This document shows positions 16,541 through 26,700 of a stretch of 64,000 bases of DNA, in pieces. The notes under the pieces are model-generated. The model did no database searches. It was not told where the DNA came from and saw nothing but the letters and a program-made list of their open reading frames with translations. The DNA comes from Spirosoma sordidisoli. GTDB taxonomy: Bacteria > Bacteroidota > Bacteroidia > Cytophagales > Spirosomataceae. The stretch covers positions 1,311,855-1,375,854 of the forward strand of contig NZ_SBLB01000001.1 of the NCBI RefSeq assembly GCF_004138325.1, given 5' to 3'. The position numbers and the translations under genes are program-made. The first letter of the stretch is position 1, and each line of letters begins with the position of its first letter.

Positions 16541-19500
16541 TTAGAACGATAGCCGCAACAGGGCTCCATAGGTCCGGGCCTGCGGCATGGTGTTGAACTC
16601 AATACCCTGCAGGTTCTGGTTGCTGTTGACATTGAACTCCGGGTCAATATGAGGCACCTTTGTCCAAAGCAGCAGATTACGGCCGTTGACACCCACTTCG
16701 AGCGAACCGAATGGCGTACGATCCAGCCATTTCTTAGGTACCGTGTAGGTCACACTAGCTTCACGCAGGCGGGTCCAGGAGCCATCGAAAACGAACATGC
16801 CGGGCGCGTTGAAGGTATAGAGCTGCCCCCAGTACTGCTGACCCGATATAGCAATGTCGTTGGCCACGGGGGCCTGGCCCGACGCCAGAGCCTGCCCTTC
16901 GCGGGTTGTCAGCACCGGCGCGTTCGTTGTCGGATTTATCGTTCCGTTGCCATACACGCCATCAATCGTATAGTTGCGCAGTGGCTGTCCGTCGGCGCCA
17001 AAACGGGGTCGGTCAGCGGTTTCAGCCGCCACACCCGTCCGGCGCAGATCGCCCACCACCCGCGACAGCACATCGCCACCCCGGCGGATATCGATCAGGA
17101 AATTCAGATTGATGCCTTTGTAGCTGAAGTTGTTGATAACGCCCCCCGTCCAGCGCGGGTTAGGGTCGCCTACGTTCTGCAGACCACGGGGGTCCAAAAT
17201 GGGAAGCCCGTTGGTTGGGTTAACGACCAGCTGTCCTTGTGGTGTGCGGAGCAGTGTGTTGGCAAACATAGTTCCGTACGGCAGTCCGGCCTGAATACGC
17301 CCCTGGGCGGTTGTGAACGGCCCGAGCGATATGTTCTGCACCCCTTCGGCCAGTGAAATCACGTTGTTGCGGATGCGGGCTCCGTTGAAACCGATATCCC
17401 ACTTGAAGTTAGCCTTCCGAATGGGTGTAATGCTCAGGTTCCACTCCCAGCCGCGCGACTCCAGCACCCCGGCATTTCGGGCTACGTTGGTAAAGCCGGA
17501 AGCGGCCGCAATGGGTACCGAGATAATGATATCGGTCGAGCGCTGGTTGAAATGGGTTATGTCTAACCCGATGCGGTTTTCCCAGAACTTCAACTCTACC
17601 CCATATTCGAGACTGCGCGTGAATTCGGGACCCAGTTGCGGGTTACCGGCTCCGTCCTGTAAGGTACGCCCCTGCTGCCCCAGAAACGGATACTGTATCT
17701 GCGGACCAAAGCCATCGGATGGGTTGGCGTTATCAAAATAGGTAGCCGTGGCAAACAGAAACGCTTCGCGGCCTACCCGCGCCCAGGCCCCTTTCACCTT
17801 GGCGAACGACAATACCCGCTGGTCGGCAAACAGCCGGGGCAGCGCATCGCTCAGGATAACGCTTCCCGACGCAGAGGGGTAGAAATACGAGCGGTTCCCG
17901 GCAGCAAACGTCGATGACCAGTCATTCCGGCCCGTCAGGGTCAGGTTGGCCCATCCTTTGTAGCGAAGGTCGACGTTGGCAAACACCCCAACCAACCGCC
18001 GGCGCAGCTGTTCGTAATACGGGATAAAGTTGGTAGCGTTGTTGATATTGTTGAAATCACGCGTGGCGAGCGTATTACCAACAACGGCCTGATCGACCTG
18101 ATTGATCTGGTTGATTTCGCTACCCACCAGGGCCGTCATGCGCAGGTCTTCGGTCAGATCACGGGTCGCCGTAAACGTATTATAGAAACTCGTTTCCCGG
18201 CGGGTTATGTTTCGGTTGCCGATGGCGCCTACCCCCGCCACAGCGTGGTTGGCTTGCCCCCGCGACCCGATTGCATCGACCGTAAACCGGTTTTCGGTGA
18301 ACATATCGGTACCCGCGCGACCCGTGTACGACAGCCAGTCCGTCAACTTGTAGGTAAGGTTCACGTTACCAATCAGCCGGCTCCGGTTGTCGTCGTAGAG
18401 GTTGTTGCGGAGTGTCCAGAACGGATGATCGGTGTTGGCATTGAAGTACACCTGCGAGCCATCAGGACGGGTATTGGGTTCGCCAAGCAGATCATAATCG
18501 CGAGGCAAAAACCACCCCCGAAACAGCGGATTGGCCAACTGGTTACCAATCTGGCTCCGCTTCGATGTGTTGTAAATGTATTGAATATTGGTACCGACGC
18601 TCAGCCGGCTGGTCAACTGCGAGTTAGCGTTGGCCGAAAAAGTGTGGCGATCCAACTGGTTGTTCTCCAGAAAACCACGATCACTCAGCATCCCGTACGA
18701 GAAGTAATAGTTCGACTTATCGGTTGCGCCAGAGAAGCTGACATTATGCTGCTGGTTGATTCCCTGCCGAAACATGTTACGGACGTTGTTGGGGTAAGCA
18801 GTCAGCGTAACTGAATCGGGCAGGTTGAACAGCGTACGGTCGGCAGCCGAGTACGAACTCGCCACCCGCTGACCCCGAATAACGGGGCCCCAACTCAGCT
18901 GATCTGCATTGGGCTGATAAACGGGGGCCGCGGGCTGCCCCTGCGCATTGAGCGAGGTGCCGCGGGCGTATTCATTCTGGTAGTCAGGAAACCGGTTCAC
19001 CTCAACGACGTTGAACGAACCGGTATAGTTGACAGTATTTTTTTTATTGCCGTTGGCCCGGCCTTTCTTGGTGGTAATCATAATGACACCGGCCGCAGCC
19101 CGCGACCCGTACAGGGCGGCAGCAGCAGGCCCTTTCAGCACGGTCATCGTTTCTATATCATCCTGATTGAGATCGATGCCACGGTTTGAGTTAGACACCC
19201 CCGTTTGCGAATTCGAGGTATTGAGCAGACCGGAACCGGCTACCCCGCCCCCGTTATCGACCGGAATGCCATCGACCACGAAGAGAGGCTGATTACTCTG
19301 CGTAAACGTCGTTAGCCCCCGAATCTGAATGTTCGACGAGGAGCCCGTCATACCATTGGAGCCGGCGATGCGCACCCCGGCAATTTTACCGCTCAGTGCG
19401 TTGGCAATGTTGGTGGTTCGGCCAACCGTTAGTTCCTGGTTGTTGATGGATGTCTGGGAGAAGCCTAGTCCTTTGGCTTCTTTCTGAATTCCCAGCGCGG

Positions 19501-19831
19501 TCACGACAACCTCTGTCAGTTGTCGCGAATCGGGTTTGAGCGCAACATCTATGACCGATCGACTCCCAATTTCAACTTCCTGGCTCATCATGCCAACGAA
19601 ACTGACGACAAGCCCGTTGTCGGTACCTACATTGAGCCGGTAAGTGCCATTGACGTCGGTTGTAGTGCCACGGTTCGTCCCTTTTATCGAAACACTGGCT
19701 CCCGGGATAGGAGTGCCATCTTCCACATTAGTGATTTTTCCGGATACAATCCGCTCCTGGGCAAAAGCCAGTCCGGGTAAAATCAGCAATAACCATCCGC
19801 CCAGCAGTAATCTAATACACGTTATACGCAT
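16541..19831 (-). CDS. SusC/RagA TonB-linked outer-membrane transporter
   Basis: 1096 residues, typical SusC size. A signal peptide (LLLGGWLLLILPGLAFA) is followed by a carboxypeptidase-regulatory-like domain (VSGKITNVEDGTPIPGASVSIKGT, about 28-110). Next come the plug (TEVVVTALGIQKEAKGLGFS, GVRIAGSNGMTGSSSNIQIRGL, LKGPAAAALYGSRAAAGVIMITTKKG) and the long beta-barrel ending ...LLRLSF. It imports a ligand through the outer membrane using TonB energy. It pairs with the SusD gene downstream; a TonB is encoded divergently at 20069. Confidence 0.95.
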   Translation of the reverse strand: MRITCIRLLLGGWLLLILPGLAFAQERIVSGKITNVEDGTPIPGASVSIKGTNRGTTTDVNGTYRLNVGTDNGLVVSFVGMMSQEVEIGSRSVIDVALKPDSRQLTEVVVTALGIQKEAKGLGFSQTSINNQELTVGRTTNIANALSGKIAGVRIAGSNGMTGSSSNIQIRGLTTFTQSNQPLFVVDGIPVDNGGGVAGSGLLNTSNSQTGVSNSNRGIDLNQDDIETMTVLKGPAAAALYGSRAAAGVIMITTKKGRANGNKKNTVNYTGSFNVVEVNRFPDYQNEYARGTSLNAQGQPAAPVYQPNADQLSWGPVIRGQRVASSYSAADRTLFNLPDSVTLTAYPNNVRNMFRQGINQQHNVSFSGATDKSNYYFSYGMLSDRGFLENNQLDRHTFSANANSQLTSRLSVGTNIQYIYNTSKRSQIGNQLANPLFRGWFLPRDYDLLGEPNTRPDGSQVYFNANTDHPFWTLRNNLYDDNRSRLIGNVNLTYKLTDWLSYTGRAGTDMFTENRFTVDAIGSRGQANHAVAGVGAIGNRNITRRETSFYNTFTATRDLTEDLRMTALVGSEINQINQVDQAVVGNTLATRDFNNINNATNFIPYYEQLRRRLVGVFANVDLRYKGWANLTLTGRNDWSSTFAAGNRSYFYPSASGSVILSDALPRLFADQRVLSFAKVKGAWARVGREAFLFATATYFDNANPSDGFGPQIQYPFLGQQGRTLQDGAGNPQLGPEFTRSLEYGVELKFWENRIGLDITHFNQRSTDIIISVPIAAASGFTNVARNAGVLESRGWEWNLSITPIRKANFKWDIGFNGARIRNNVISLAEGVQNISLGPFTTAQGRIQAGLPYGTMFANTLLRTPQGQLVVNPTNGLPILDPRGLQNVGDPNPRWTGGVINNFSYKGINLNFLIDIRRGGDVLSRVVGDLRRTGVAAETADRPRFGADGQPLRNYTIDGVYGNGTINPTTNAPVLTTREGQALASGQAPVANDIAISGQQYWGQLYTFNAPGMFVFDGSWTRLREASVTYTVPKKWLDRTPFGSLEVGVNGRNLLLWTKVPHIDPEFNVNSNQNLQGIEFNTMPQARTYGALLRLSF

Positions 19832-20068
19832 GATACATCTCGATTAAGTTACAAGAGTAGGGTAAGTAATATCACTTAGATATTATTACTATCTAACTCA
19901 ATAGCAAAGTAAATAGTTTTGATAGTATTACTATTATTTATACGCAGAAAAATTACTTACCCCCAGTAAAGCGCACGTTCACCTGACTTCCTGGCTTCTC
20001 TTCGTCTGAATTGTGGAAATTGTTTCCGGTGCGCATCCATGCGGTACAAACCAAACCGCTCCGAGATC

Positions 20069-20899
20069 ATGTCCCGTATAGCTACGCCAGCCGATGCGCT
20101 GACCTACAACGAAATCATTTTTCAGGCCCGGCATCGGGCCTACGGTGCTTTTGACCTGCGCCAGCAGTACCGGCCAGCGCTTACCCGCGCCCTATGGGTC
20201 GGCGTGGGTTTGTTTCTGCTGGGTCTGGCGGCACCAACTCTCTACGCCCGGCTTTTTCCAAAGCCCGACCTGAGCGATCAGATCGTACTGGTCGAAACTG
20301 ATCTGGTCAAACTACCCGACACGCCCAACGAACAACCCGTACCGATCCCGCCGGTTGAACAGGCCCCGGCGGTCAGTACCGTCCGGAACCTGCCACCGGT
20401 AGTACTGCCCGACCCCGAGGTCGTCGACGAAGCCCTGCCACCCACAACCGAGCAGCTGGAGAAAGCCACCTCCGGGCCGGTTACGGCCGAAGGAACGGGG
20501 GTCGATGAAGTCATTGCCGCCCCCGAGGCTACCGGCCCCACGGCAACCGAACGGGCCCTGGACGTAGCTCCTACCAACCACGACGAGACCTTTATTGCGG
20601 TCGAGCAGCAACCCGAGTACCCCGGCGGTATGGCCGCCCTGAGCGACTTCGTTACCCGTACGTTACAATACCCCCGACGGGCCAGCACGGCGGGTATATC
20701 GGGTCGGGTATACGTCAGTTTCATTGTCAACACAGACGGGAGCCTGACCGAGGTTCAGGTGCTGAAAGGAATAGGATTCGGCTGCGACGAGGAGGCCGTA
20801 CGCGTGGTCCAGAAGATGCCCCGGTGGCGCCCGGGTAAGCAGTCGGGGCGCTCCGTTCGGGTGAAATTTACCTTACCTATTGCCTTCACGCTCGAATAG
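20069..20899 (+). CDS. Energy transducer TonB
   Basis: 276 residues from the ATG at 20069, chosen because Bacteroidota TonB proteins begin with the ...TPADALTYNEIIFQARHRAYGAFDLRQQY region. One transmembrane helix (about 41-62) follows, then a Pro/Glu/Thr-rich periplasmic linker (about 80-185). The C-terminal TonB domain (EQQPEYPGGMAALSDFVTRTLQYPRRAS...GRVYVSFIVNTDGSLTEVQVLKG...VRVVQKMPRWRPGKQSGRSVRVKFTLPIAFTL) follows. It likely energises the divergent SusCD transporter. An ATG 30 bases upstream is the alternative start. Confidence 0.92.
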   Translation: MSRIATPADALTYNEIIFQARHRAYGAFDLRQQYRPALTRALWVGVGLFLLGLAAPTLYARLFPKPDLSDQIVLVETDLVKLPDTPNEQPVPIPPVEQAPAVSTVRNLPPVVLPDPEVVDEALPPTTEQLEKATSGPVTAEGTGVDEVIAAPEATGPTATERALDVAPTNHDETFIAVEQQPEYPGGMAALSDFVTRTLQYPRRASTAGISGRVYVSFIVNTDGSLTEVQVLKGIGFGCDEEAVRVVQKMPRWRPGKQSGRSVRVKFTLPIAFTLE

Positions 20900-20956
20900 C
20901 CCGGCCGGCGGGGTAGTAATGCCGGATCGGTCGCGTGGTCAGAACCAATCAGGCCG

Positions 20957-20964
20957 TACCTTTG
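20957..20964 (+). promoter_or_regulatory. -7 box only 4 nt upstream of the decarboxylase start codon
   Basis: TACCTTTG (TAnnTTTG) ends 4 nt before the ATG at 20969. Transcription would start at or beside the ATG, so the mRNA may be leaderless. Confidence 0.45.
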
Positions 20965-20968
20965 CGCC

Positions 20969-22120
20969 ATGCAAACGACCTTACATCAACCGGCTTATAT
21001 CAATACGGCCCCGTCGCCCTGTTTCGTGCTCGACGAAGCCAAACTACGCCGGAACCTGGAACTCATCGACTCGGTGCAGCAGGCGGCCGGTGTCACCATT
21101 ATTCTGGCGCTGAAAGGGTTTTCTATGTACAGCGCGTTTCCACTCGTGCGCGAGTACCTGAGCGGAGCCACGGCCAGTTCGCTGAACGAGGTCAAGCTCG
21201 TAAACGAGTACATGAATGTTAAAGCCCATACCTATATTCCGGCTTATCAGGATAGCGATTTCGACGAGGTCGTTGAGCGGAGCAGCCACCTGACGTTCAA
21301 CTCCTGGAGCCAGTGGGAACGGTTCGGGCGCCGGGCAGTGGGGCGGGTATCCTGCGGGATTCGGGTCAACCCCCAGTATTCGGAAGTAGCGACAGACATG
21401 TATAACCCCTGCGTACCGGGTTCGCGGCTGGGTGCCACCCGTGATCAGCTTCCCGACCAGCTCCCCGAAGGCCTGGAAGGCATTCACTCACACACCCTCT
21501 GCGAAAACGACTCCTATACGCTGGAACGCACCCTCGACGCGCTCGAAAGCCGGTTCGGCTCTTTGCTTCACCAGGCCCGGTGGGTTAACCTGGGCGGGGG
21601 CCACCTGATGACCCGCGAGGGCTACGATACCGACCACCTCGTCCGGATTCTGCGGGCGTTCCGGCAGAAGTACAACGTAGATGTCATTCTGGAGCCGGGT
21701 TCGGCCATTGCCTGGCAAACGGGCGTACTGGTTTCTACCGTACTCGATGTGTTTAACAGCCAGGGCATCGATGTTGCCGTTCTGGACACGTCGTTTGCCG
21801 CCCATATGCCCGACACCCTCGAGATGCCCTACAAACCGCGCATTCTGGGAGCTTACCACGAGCCGGTAGCCGGCAAGCCTACCTACCGGCTTGGTGGTAT
21901 GACCTGCCTCGCCGGCGATTTCATGGGTGATTATTCGTTCGACGAACCGCTGGCCGTTGGCGACCGTATCGTTTTCGACGATATGATTCACTACACCATG
22001 GTGAAGACGACCACCTTCAACGGCGTGAACCTGCCCAGCATTGGTATCGTCAACGAAGACCAGCACTTCCGGCTGGTACGGAGCTATGGCTACGATAGCT
22101 TTAAAGATCGCCTGAGTTAA
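20969..22120 (+). CDS. nspC: Carboxynorspermidine decarboxylase
   Basis: 383 residues of the alanine-racemase-fold, PLP-dependent decarboxylase family. The PLP lysine is in IILALKGFSMYSAFP, with HSHTLCEND, WVNLGGGHL, ILEPGSAIAWQTG and the C-terminal CLAGDFMGDY motif. It removes the carboxyl group from carboxy(nor)spermidine, producing (nor)spermidine. It is the partner of the dehydrogenase at 12711 but is separated from it by the SusCD/TonB block. The enzyme is cytoplasmic. Confidence 0.93.
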   Translation: MQTTLHQPAYINTAPSPCFVLDEAKLRRNLELIDSVQQAAGVTIILALKGFSMYSAFPLVREYLSGATASSLNEVKLVNEYMNVKAHTYIPAYQDSDFDEVVERSSHLTFNSWSQWERFGRRAVGRVSCGIRVNPQYSEVATDMYNPCVPGSRLGATRDQLPDQLPEGLEGIHSHTLCENDSYTLERTLDALESRFGSLLHQARWVNLGGGHLMTREGYDTDHLVRILRAFRQKYNVDVILEPGSAIAWQTGVLVSTVLDVFNSQGIDVAVLDTSFAAHMPDTLEMPYKPRILGAYHEPVAGKPTYRLGGMTCLAGDFMGDYSFDEPLAVGDRIVFDDMIHYTMVKTTTFNGVNLPSIGIVNEDQHFRLVRSYGYDSFKDRLS

Positions 22121-22188
22121 CCGGTTACCGCTGGCGCAGATCTGTTCCGTTCGGCGGAGTAGATTCGCGCCAGCGGACCGGCCATAAA

Positions 22189-22220
22189 AAAACCTGCATG
22201 CATCGGGGCACGCAGGTTTT
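22189..22220. terminator. Intrinsic terminator after nspC
   Basis: AAAACCTGC (22189-22197) pairs with GCAGGTTTT (22212-22220). The stem can extend inward through TGC/GCA with one mismatch. Confidence 0.75.
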
Positions 22221-22355
22221 GATCAGACAGCTAAAGGTGTTCTGCACAAGGCAGATACTGCCGTAAAAGTACAAATAGATTTACGATTTCGTGATAAAGT
22301 TTCCAACTCGTTCCTAGGCCGGTCGGATACGCGCCAGGCGGGGAGCTCGTCTACC

Positions 22356-23330
22356 TTATTTGAACTCGCGATGATAGGCGGCTTTGTACAGTTCTTCCTG
22401 AGGCAGGCTCTTGAAGTATTCATACGTAACCCGAAGTCCTTCGGCCCGCGACACCCTGGGCTCCCAGCCCAGTAGTTCCTTAGCCTTGGTAATGTCGGGC
22501 TGCCGCTGTTTCGGATCGTCTTTCGGCAGGTCTTTAAAGACCAGTTTCTGCGACGTACCGGTCAGCTTGATAATTTCTTCGCCAAACTCCCGAATCGTGA
22601 TTTCAGACGGGTTACCGATGTTGACCGGGTAGGCATGATCGCTGAGCAGCAGCCGGTAAATGCCTTCAACCAGGTCGTCGACGTAGCAGAACGACCGGGT
22701 CTGGCTCCCATCGCCAAACACGGTCAGGTCTTCACCGCGCAGGGCCTGGCCAATGAAAGCCGGCAACACCCGACCGTCGTTCAGCCGCATCCGGGGGCCG
22801 TAGGTATTGAAGATCCGGACAATGCGCGTTTCCAGACCGTGGTAGGTATGGTACGCCATCGTCATGGCCTCCTGGAACCGTTTCGCTTCGTCATAGACAC
22901 CCCGCGGCCCGACCGGATTCACATTGCCCCAGTACTCTTCGTTCTGCGGATGCACGGTGGGATCGCCGTATACTTCTGAGGTCGAGGCAATCAGTACGCG
23001 GGCGTTTTTTACCCGGGCCAGCCCCAGACAGTTGTGAATACCCAATGAGCCTACTTTCAGCGTCTGAATCGGGATTTTCAGGTAATCGATTGGGCTGGCG
23101 GGCGAAGCAAAGTGAAGAATATAGTCTAGTTCGCCCGGTACATGGATGAACTTCGAGACATCGTGATGATAGAACTCGAAATTCGGCAGGTGGAACAGGT
23201 GTTCAATATTCCGGATGTCGCCCGTGATGAGGTTATCCATCGCAATGACGTGATAACCTTCTTTAATGAAGCGATCACTCAAATGCGACCCCAGAAAACC
23301 GGCCCCGCCGGTAATAAGTACACGTTTCAT
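22356..23330 (-). CDS. UDP-glucuronate decarboxylase (UDP-xylose synthase)
   Basis: 324 residues, extended SDR family. [10 protein letters not shown] (NAD binding), [11 protein letters not shown] (catalytic Ser), [14 protein letters not shown] (Tyr/Lys) and [14 protein letters not shown] with [13 protein letters not shown] are signature blocks of UXS. It decarboxylates UDP-glucuronate to UDP-xylose in the cytoplasm. The UDP-glucose dehydrogenase that makes its substrate is encoded 102 nt upstream on the same strand, so the pair is a two-step pathway for xylose-containing glycans. Confidence 0.95.
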   Translation of the reverse strand: MKRVLITGGAGFLGSHLSDRFIKEGYHVIAMDNLITGDIRNIEHLFHLPNFEFYHHDVSKFIHVPGELDYILHFASPASPIDYLKIPIQTLKVGSLGIHNCLGLARVKNARVLIASTSEVYGDPTVHPQNEEYWGNVNPVGPRGVYDEAKRFQEAMTMAYHTYHGLETRIVRIFNTYGPRMRLNDGRVLPAFIGQALRGEDLTVFGDGSQTRSFCYVDDLVEGIYRLLLSDHAYPVNIGNPSEITIREFGEEIIKLTGTSQKLVFKDLPKDDPKQRQPDITKAKELLGWEPRVSRAEGLRVTYEYFKSLPQEELYKAAYHREFK

Positions 23331-23432
23331 GAAATGCCTGTAAAATGAATAAACATAGCGAAGTAGCTAACCACACAGCGTAACGAAGATTGCCGTATGC
23401 TCTGCAAATCTCCGTTACGCCGTCGTTAAAAA

Positions 23433-24764
23433 CTACACTTTTTGCTCTACTGGTGCCAAAACGGCTTCGCGGCCTACGCTATAGTACGTATAGCCCTGTT
23501 CACGCATCTGGTCCAGTTCGTACACGTTACGACCGTCGAAGATGACTTTGCCTTTCAGCAGCAGGTTCATCTTGTCGAAATCGGGGGTACGGAACAGCGG
23601 CCACTCCGTCACGATCACGAGTGCGTCGGCATCGTCGAGGGCGGCATACTGGGTATGGGCGTAGGTAACGGTGTTGCCGATCAGGTTGCGCACGTTCTCC
23701 ATCGCTTCGGGATCGTATACGGTTACTTTAGCACCCGCGTCGACCAGCGCCCGGATGTTGTCAAGCGCCGGCGCTTCCCGAATATCGTCAGTATACGGTT
23801 TGAACGCCAGACCCCATACGGCAATGGTTTTGCCTTTCAGATCACCCCCAAAGTGGTTCAAAATCTGCGGAATGAGCTTGATCTTCTGCTCGTAGTTTAC
23901 CTCCATGACCGACTTCAGCACTTTGAAGTCATAATTGAAATCCTGGGCGGTTTTGGCCAGCGCCTGAACGTCTTTCGGGAAACAACTACCGCCGTAGCCG
24001 ATACCCGCAAACAGGAATCGTTTGCCGATACGGCTGTCGGTACCGATACCGCGCCGGATGTCGTCAACGTTGGCGCCCGCCCGCTCACACAGGTTGGCGA
24101 TCTCGTTCATGAACGTAATCTTGGTAGCCAGGAACGCATTGGCTGCGTATTTGGTCATTTCGGCCGAGCGCTCGTCCATAAAAATGACGGGGTTACCCTG
24201 CCGCACCAGCGGGGCGTACAGTTTGTTCATGACCGACTTGGCCCGCTCAGAACGCGTACCGATAACCACCCGGTCAGGCTTCATAAAGTCTTCTACGGCT
24301 ACGCCTTCGCGCAGGAATTCCGGGTTCGAAACCACGTCGAAATCGACCGTTGCGTTGTCGGCGATGTGGGCGTGTACCTTTTCGGCAGTTCCTACCGGCA
24401 CCGTACTTTTATCCACGATCACCGCGTACTGCTTCAGGATCGGGCCCAGATCACTGGCTACTTTCAGGATATATTTCAGGTCGGCCGACCCATCTTCGCC
24501 CGGCGGGGTGGGCAGGGCCAGGAAAATAACTTCGGCACCTTTGATGCCTTCTTCCAGGTTTGTAGTGAACGATAAGCGTCCTTCTTCTACGTTACGGTGA
24601 AAAAGCGTCTCCAGTCCCGGCTCGTAAATTGGCACGATGCCGTTGTTAAGCTTCTCTACTTTCCGTTCGTCAATATCGACGCACGTCACCTGGTTGCCGG
24701 TCTCCGCAAAGCACGTTCCCGTCACAAGACCTACATAGCCGGTTCCAACGACTGCCAATTTCAT
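23433..24764 (-). CDS. UDP-glucose 6-dehydrogenase
   Basis: 443 residues. An N-terminal Rossmann domain (VVGTGYVGLVTGTCFAETG), the EFLREGVAVEDFMKPDRVVIG block and the catalytic Cys region GIGYGGSCFPKDV are visible, followed by the GLAFKPYTDDIREAPA C-terminal domain. It makes UDP-glucuronate from UDP-glucose, feeding the UXS gene downstream. A minus-strand -7 box lies about 67 nt upstream. Confidence 0.96.
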   Translation of the reverse strand: MKLAVVGTGYVGLVTGTCFAETGNQVTCVDIDERKVEKLNNGIVPIYEPGLETLFHRNVEEGRLSFTTNLEEGIKGAEVIFLALPTPPGEDGSADLKYILKVASDLGPILKQYAVIVDKSTVPVGTAEKVHAHIADNATVDFDVVSNPEFLREGVAVEDFMKPDRVVIGTRSERAKSVMNKLYAPLVRQGNPVIFMDERSAEMTKYAANAFLATKITFMNEIANLCERAGANVDDIRRGIGTDSRIGKRFLFAGIGYGGSCFPKDVQALAKTAQDFNYDFKVLKSVMEVNYEQKIKLIPQILNHFGGDLKGKTIAVWGLAFKPYTDDIREAPALDNIRALVDAGAKVTVYDPEAMENVRNLIGNTVTYAHTQYAALDDADALVIVTEWPLFRTPDFDKMNLLLKGKVIFDGRNVYELDQMREQGYTYYSVGREAVLAPVEQKV

Positions 24765-25120
24765 AGACTGAACATTAAAGAGTTGTTACTAAGAGTTGGT
24801 TGAGATAGACCGAATGACGGTCGAACGTTGCAAAAATAGGAGTTTTTTAATAATACGCTACGTTTCCATACGAATACTAACTATTGCAGCTAAACTTATA
24901 GACCTGATTGACTGCTCCCGGTATGGTGCTTTATCCCGTATGACCTGAGCCAGTGGGTAAGTTATTGGTAATCAGAACGACTCGGACTCGTATTTTCCGT
25001 GAAAAATGTCTCAATTCTGGTATCCATTTTGCCTACATGGTGGTTAGATAAGAAGCGATTGTATTTATCCGTTTTAAGGATAGCTTCAACAACAAACCGA
25101 TAAAACCAGGAACTGCACTT
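24765..25120. other. Divergent intergenic region
   Basis: It separates the UDP-glucose dehydrogenase (minus) from acyl-CoA dehydrogenase (plus). It is AT-rich and contains the minus-strand -7 box at 24831-24838. I see no gene, tRNA or strong hairpin in it. Confidence 0.5.
24831..24838 (-). promoter_or_regulatory. Bacteroidota -7 box for the UDP-xylose genes
   Basis: Minus strand TATTTTTG fits TAnnTTTG, 66 nt before the start at 24764. Confidence 0.4.
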
Positions 25121-26290
25121 ATGGTCAGTGAAATTGTAGAAAACCAAGTTAGTACATCTGAGCGAACGGCACTGTCGCAGCTCATTATCCAGGCCGTCCG
25201 TGACATCAGTGAGCGTCATATCCGCCCAAACAGTCGCCAGTGGGACGAGACCCAGCATTTCCCGGCCGATCTGTTTCGCCTGTTGGGCGAGCAGGGCCTG
25301 ATGGGTATGCTCGTGCCGGCCGAATACGGCGGGGCCGGGCTCGGCTACCGCGAATACGTAGCCGCTATTGTTGAACTGTCGCGGGTCGATGGCTCGATTG
25401 GCCTGTCGATGGCCGCCCACAATTCGCTCTGCACCAACCACATTTTATTATTCGGCAACAGCGAGCAGAAGCAGGCCTACCTGCCCCGGCTGGCCAGCGG
25501 AGAATGGATCGGAGCCTGGGGCCTTACCGAGCCCAATACCGGCTCCGATGCGGGCAACATGCGCACAACGGCGGTTCGCGACGGCGACGAGTGGGTTCTC
25601 AACGGGGCCAAGAACTTCATCACCCACGGCAAGAGCGGTAACCTGGCCGTAGTGATTGCGCGCACTGGCGAACCAAACGCCCCCCATAACGCTACGGCCT
25701 TTGTGGTTGAGCGGGGTACGCCCGGTTTCACGGGTGGACGAAAAGAAGATAAACTGGGCATGCGCGCTTCCGAAACAGCCGAGATGCTGTTTCAGGACTG
25801 CCGGATACCAGACAGCCAGCGGCTCGGCGAAGTAGGCGACGGCTTTGTTCAATCGCTGAAAGTGCTCGATGGCGGGCGTATTTCGATCGCGGCTCTGAGT
25901 CTGGGAATTGCCTACGGAGCCTACGATGCCGCAGTAGCGTATGCCAAAGAGCGCGAACAGTTCGGCAAGCCGATTGCCAGCTTCCAGGCCATTGGGTTCA
26001 AACTAGCCGATATGGCTACCGAAATCGAGGCCTCCAAACTGCTGACCTACCAGGCAGCGGATCTCAAAGACGAAGGTAAGACCGTAACGAAAGAGTCGGC
26101 CATGGCCAAGCTGTTTGCGTCGGAGACGGCGGTGCGGGTTGCCAACGAAGCCGTTCAGATATTTGGCGGTTATGGCTATACGAAAGATTTCCCGGCCGAG
26201 CGGTTCTACCGCGATGCCAAGCTGTGTACCATTGGCGAAGGCACCAGCGAAATCCAGAAGGTTGTGATCTCCCGCCAGATCCTGAAATAG
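25121..26290 (+). CDS. Acyl-CoA dehydrogenase
   Basis: 389 residues, the standard soluble FAD-dependent acyl-CoA dehydrogenase. Blocks seen: [83 protein letters not shown], and [45 protein letters not shown]. The Glu in the FPAERFYRD...GEGTSEIQ region is the catalytic base position in short-chain members. It oxidises acyl-CoA to enoyl-CoA. It is monocistronic and ends at a strong hairpin. Confidence 0.96.
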   Translation: MVSEIVENQVSTSERTALSQLIIQAVRDISERHIRPNSRQWDETQHFPADLFRLLGEQGLMGMLVPAEYGGAGLGYREYVAAIVELSRVDGSIGLSMAAHNSLCTNHILLFGNSEQKQAYLPRLASGEWIGAWGLTEPNTGSDAGNMRTTAVRDGDEWVLNGAKNFITHGKSGNLAVVIARTGEPNAPHNATAFVVERGTPGFTGGRKEDKLGMRASETAEMLFQDCRIPDSQRLGEVGDGFVQSLKVLDGGRISIAALSLGIAYGAYDAAVAYAKEREQFGKPIASFQAIGFKLADMATEIEASKLLTYQAADLKDEGKTVTKESAMAKLFASETAVRVANEAVQIFGGYGYTKDFPAERFYRDAKLCTIGEGTSEIQKVVISRQILK

Positions 26291-26300
26291 TCTGAAAACA

Positions 26301-26359
26301 GCAGCGGGGTCAACAAGAAGAGGAATGTGCCGTATCCTGCTTCTTGTTGACCCCGCTGC
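26301..26359. terminator. 20-bp perfect hairpin between convergent genes
   Basis: The arms 26301-26320 and 26340-26359 are perfectly complementary (left arm begins GCAGCGGGGTCAAC). The 19-nt loop can pair further through AGGA/TCCT. It probably terminates both the acyl-CoA dehydrogenase and the opposing small membrane gene. Confidence 0.7.
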
Positions 26360-26374
26360 CTGTTATAGTCTTTA

Positions 26375-26617
26375 TTATACCGTCCGGCGCGAGCCTTTGA
26401 TCAGAGCCGCAACCCCGAGGATAATAACTGCCCCTACAAACGCGGTCAGAATCTGATCAATGATACCACCGTCGCGGCCAAAAATCCATCCGCCAACGAA
26501 TCCACCGGCAATACCGAGCAGAATTTCGACGAGCAGCGAAAACGAGAACCGTTTAAAAACAAGGTCGGCCAGCCAGCCAGCTACCGCACCCACCAGGATT
26601 GAAACTAGGATACCCAT
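26375..26617 (-). CDS. GlsB/YeaQ/YmgE family small membrane protein
   Basis: 80 residues from the ATG at 26617. Sequence MGILVSILVGAVAGWLADLV, ILLGIAGGFVGGWIFG and ILTAFVGAVIILGVAALIKG gives three membrane helices with the Gly-rich pattern of the transglycosylase-associated/GlsB family, which is linked to envelope or general stress. The longer frame upstream starts in non-conserved sequence and was not used. Confidence 0.88.
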   Translation of the reverse strand: MGILVSILVGAVAGWLADLVFKRFSFSLLVEILLGIAGGFVGGWIFGRDGGIIDQILTAFVGAVIILGVAALIKGSRRTV

Positions 26618-26700
26618 GGTCTTGTGTGTTTGGTTTATTATGCGTTGAGTAAAAGTTGTTTGTGTCAAACACATACTTAACATGGGACCTCTAACTTTGT

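Noticed and set aside
24962-25441. Minus-strand frame opposite the acyl-CoA dehydrogenase start
   Set aside because: It overlaps the well-conserved N-terminus of the dehydrogenase and shows no domain or motif.
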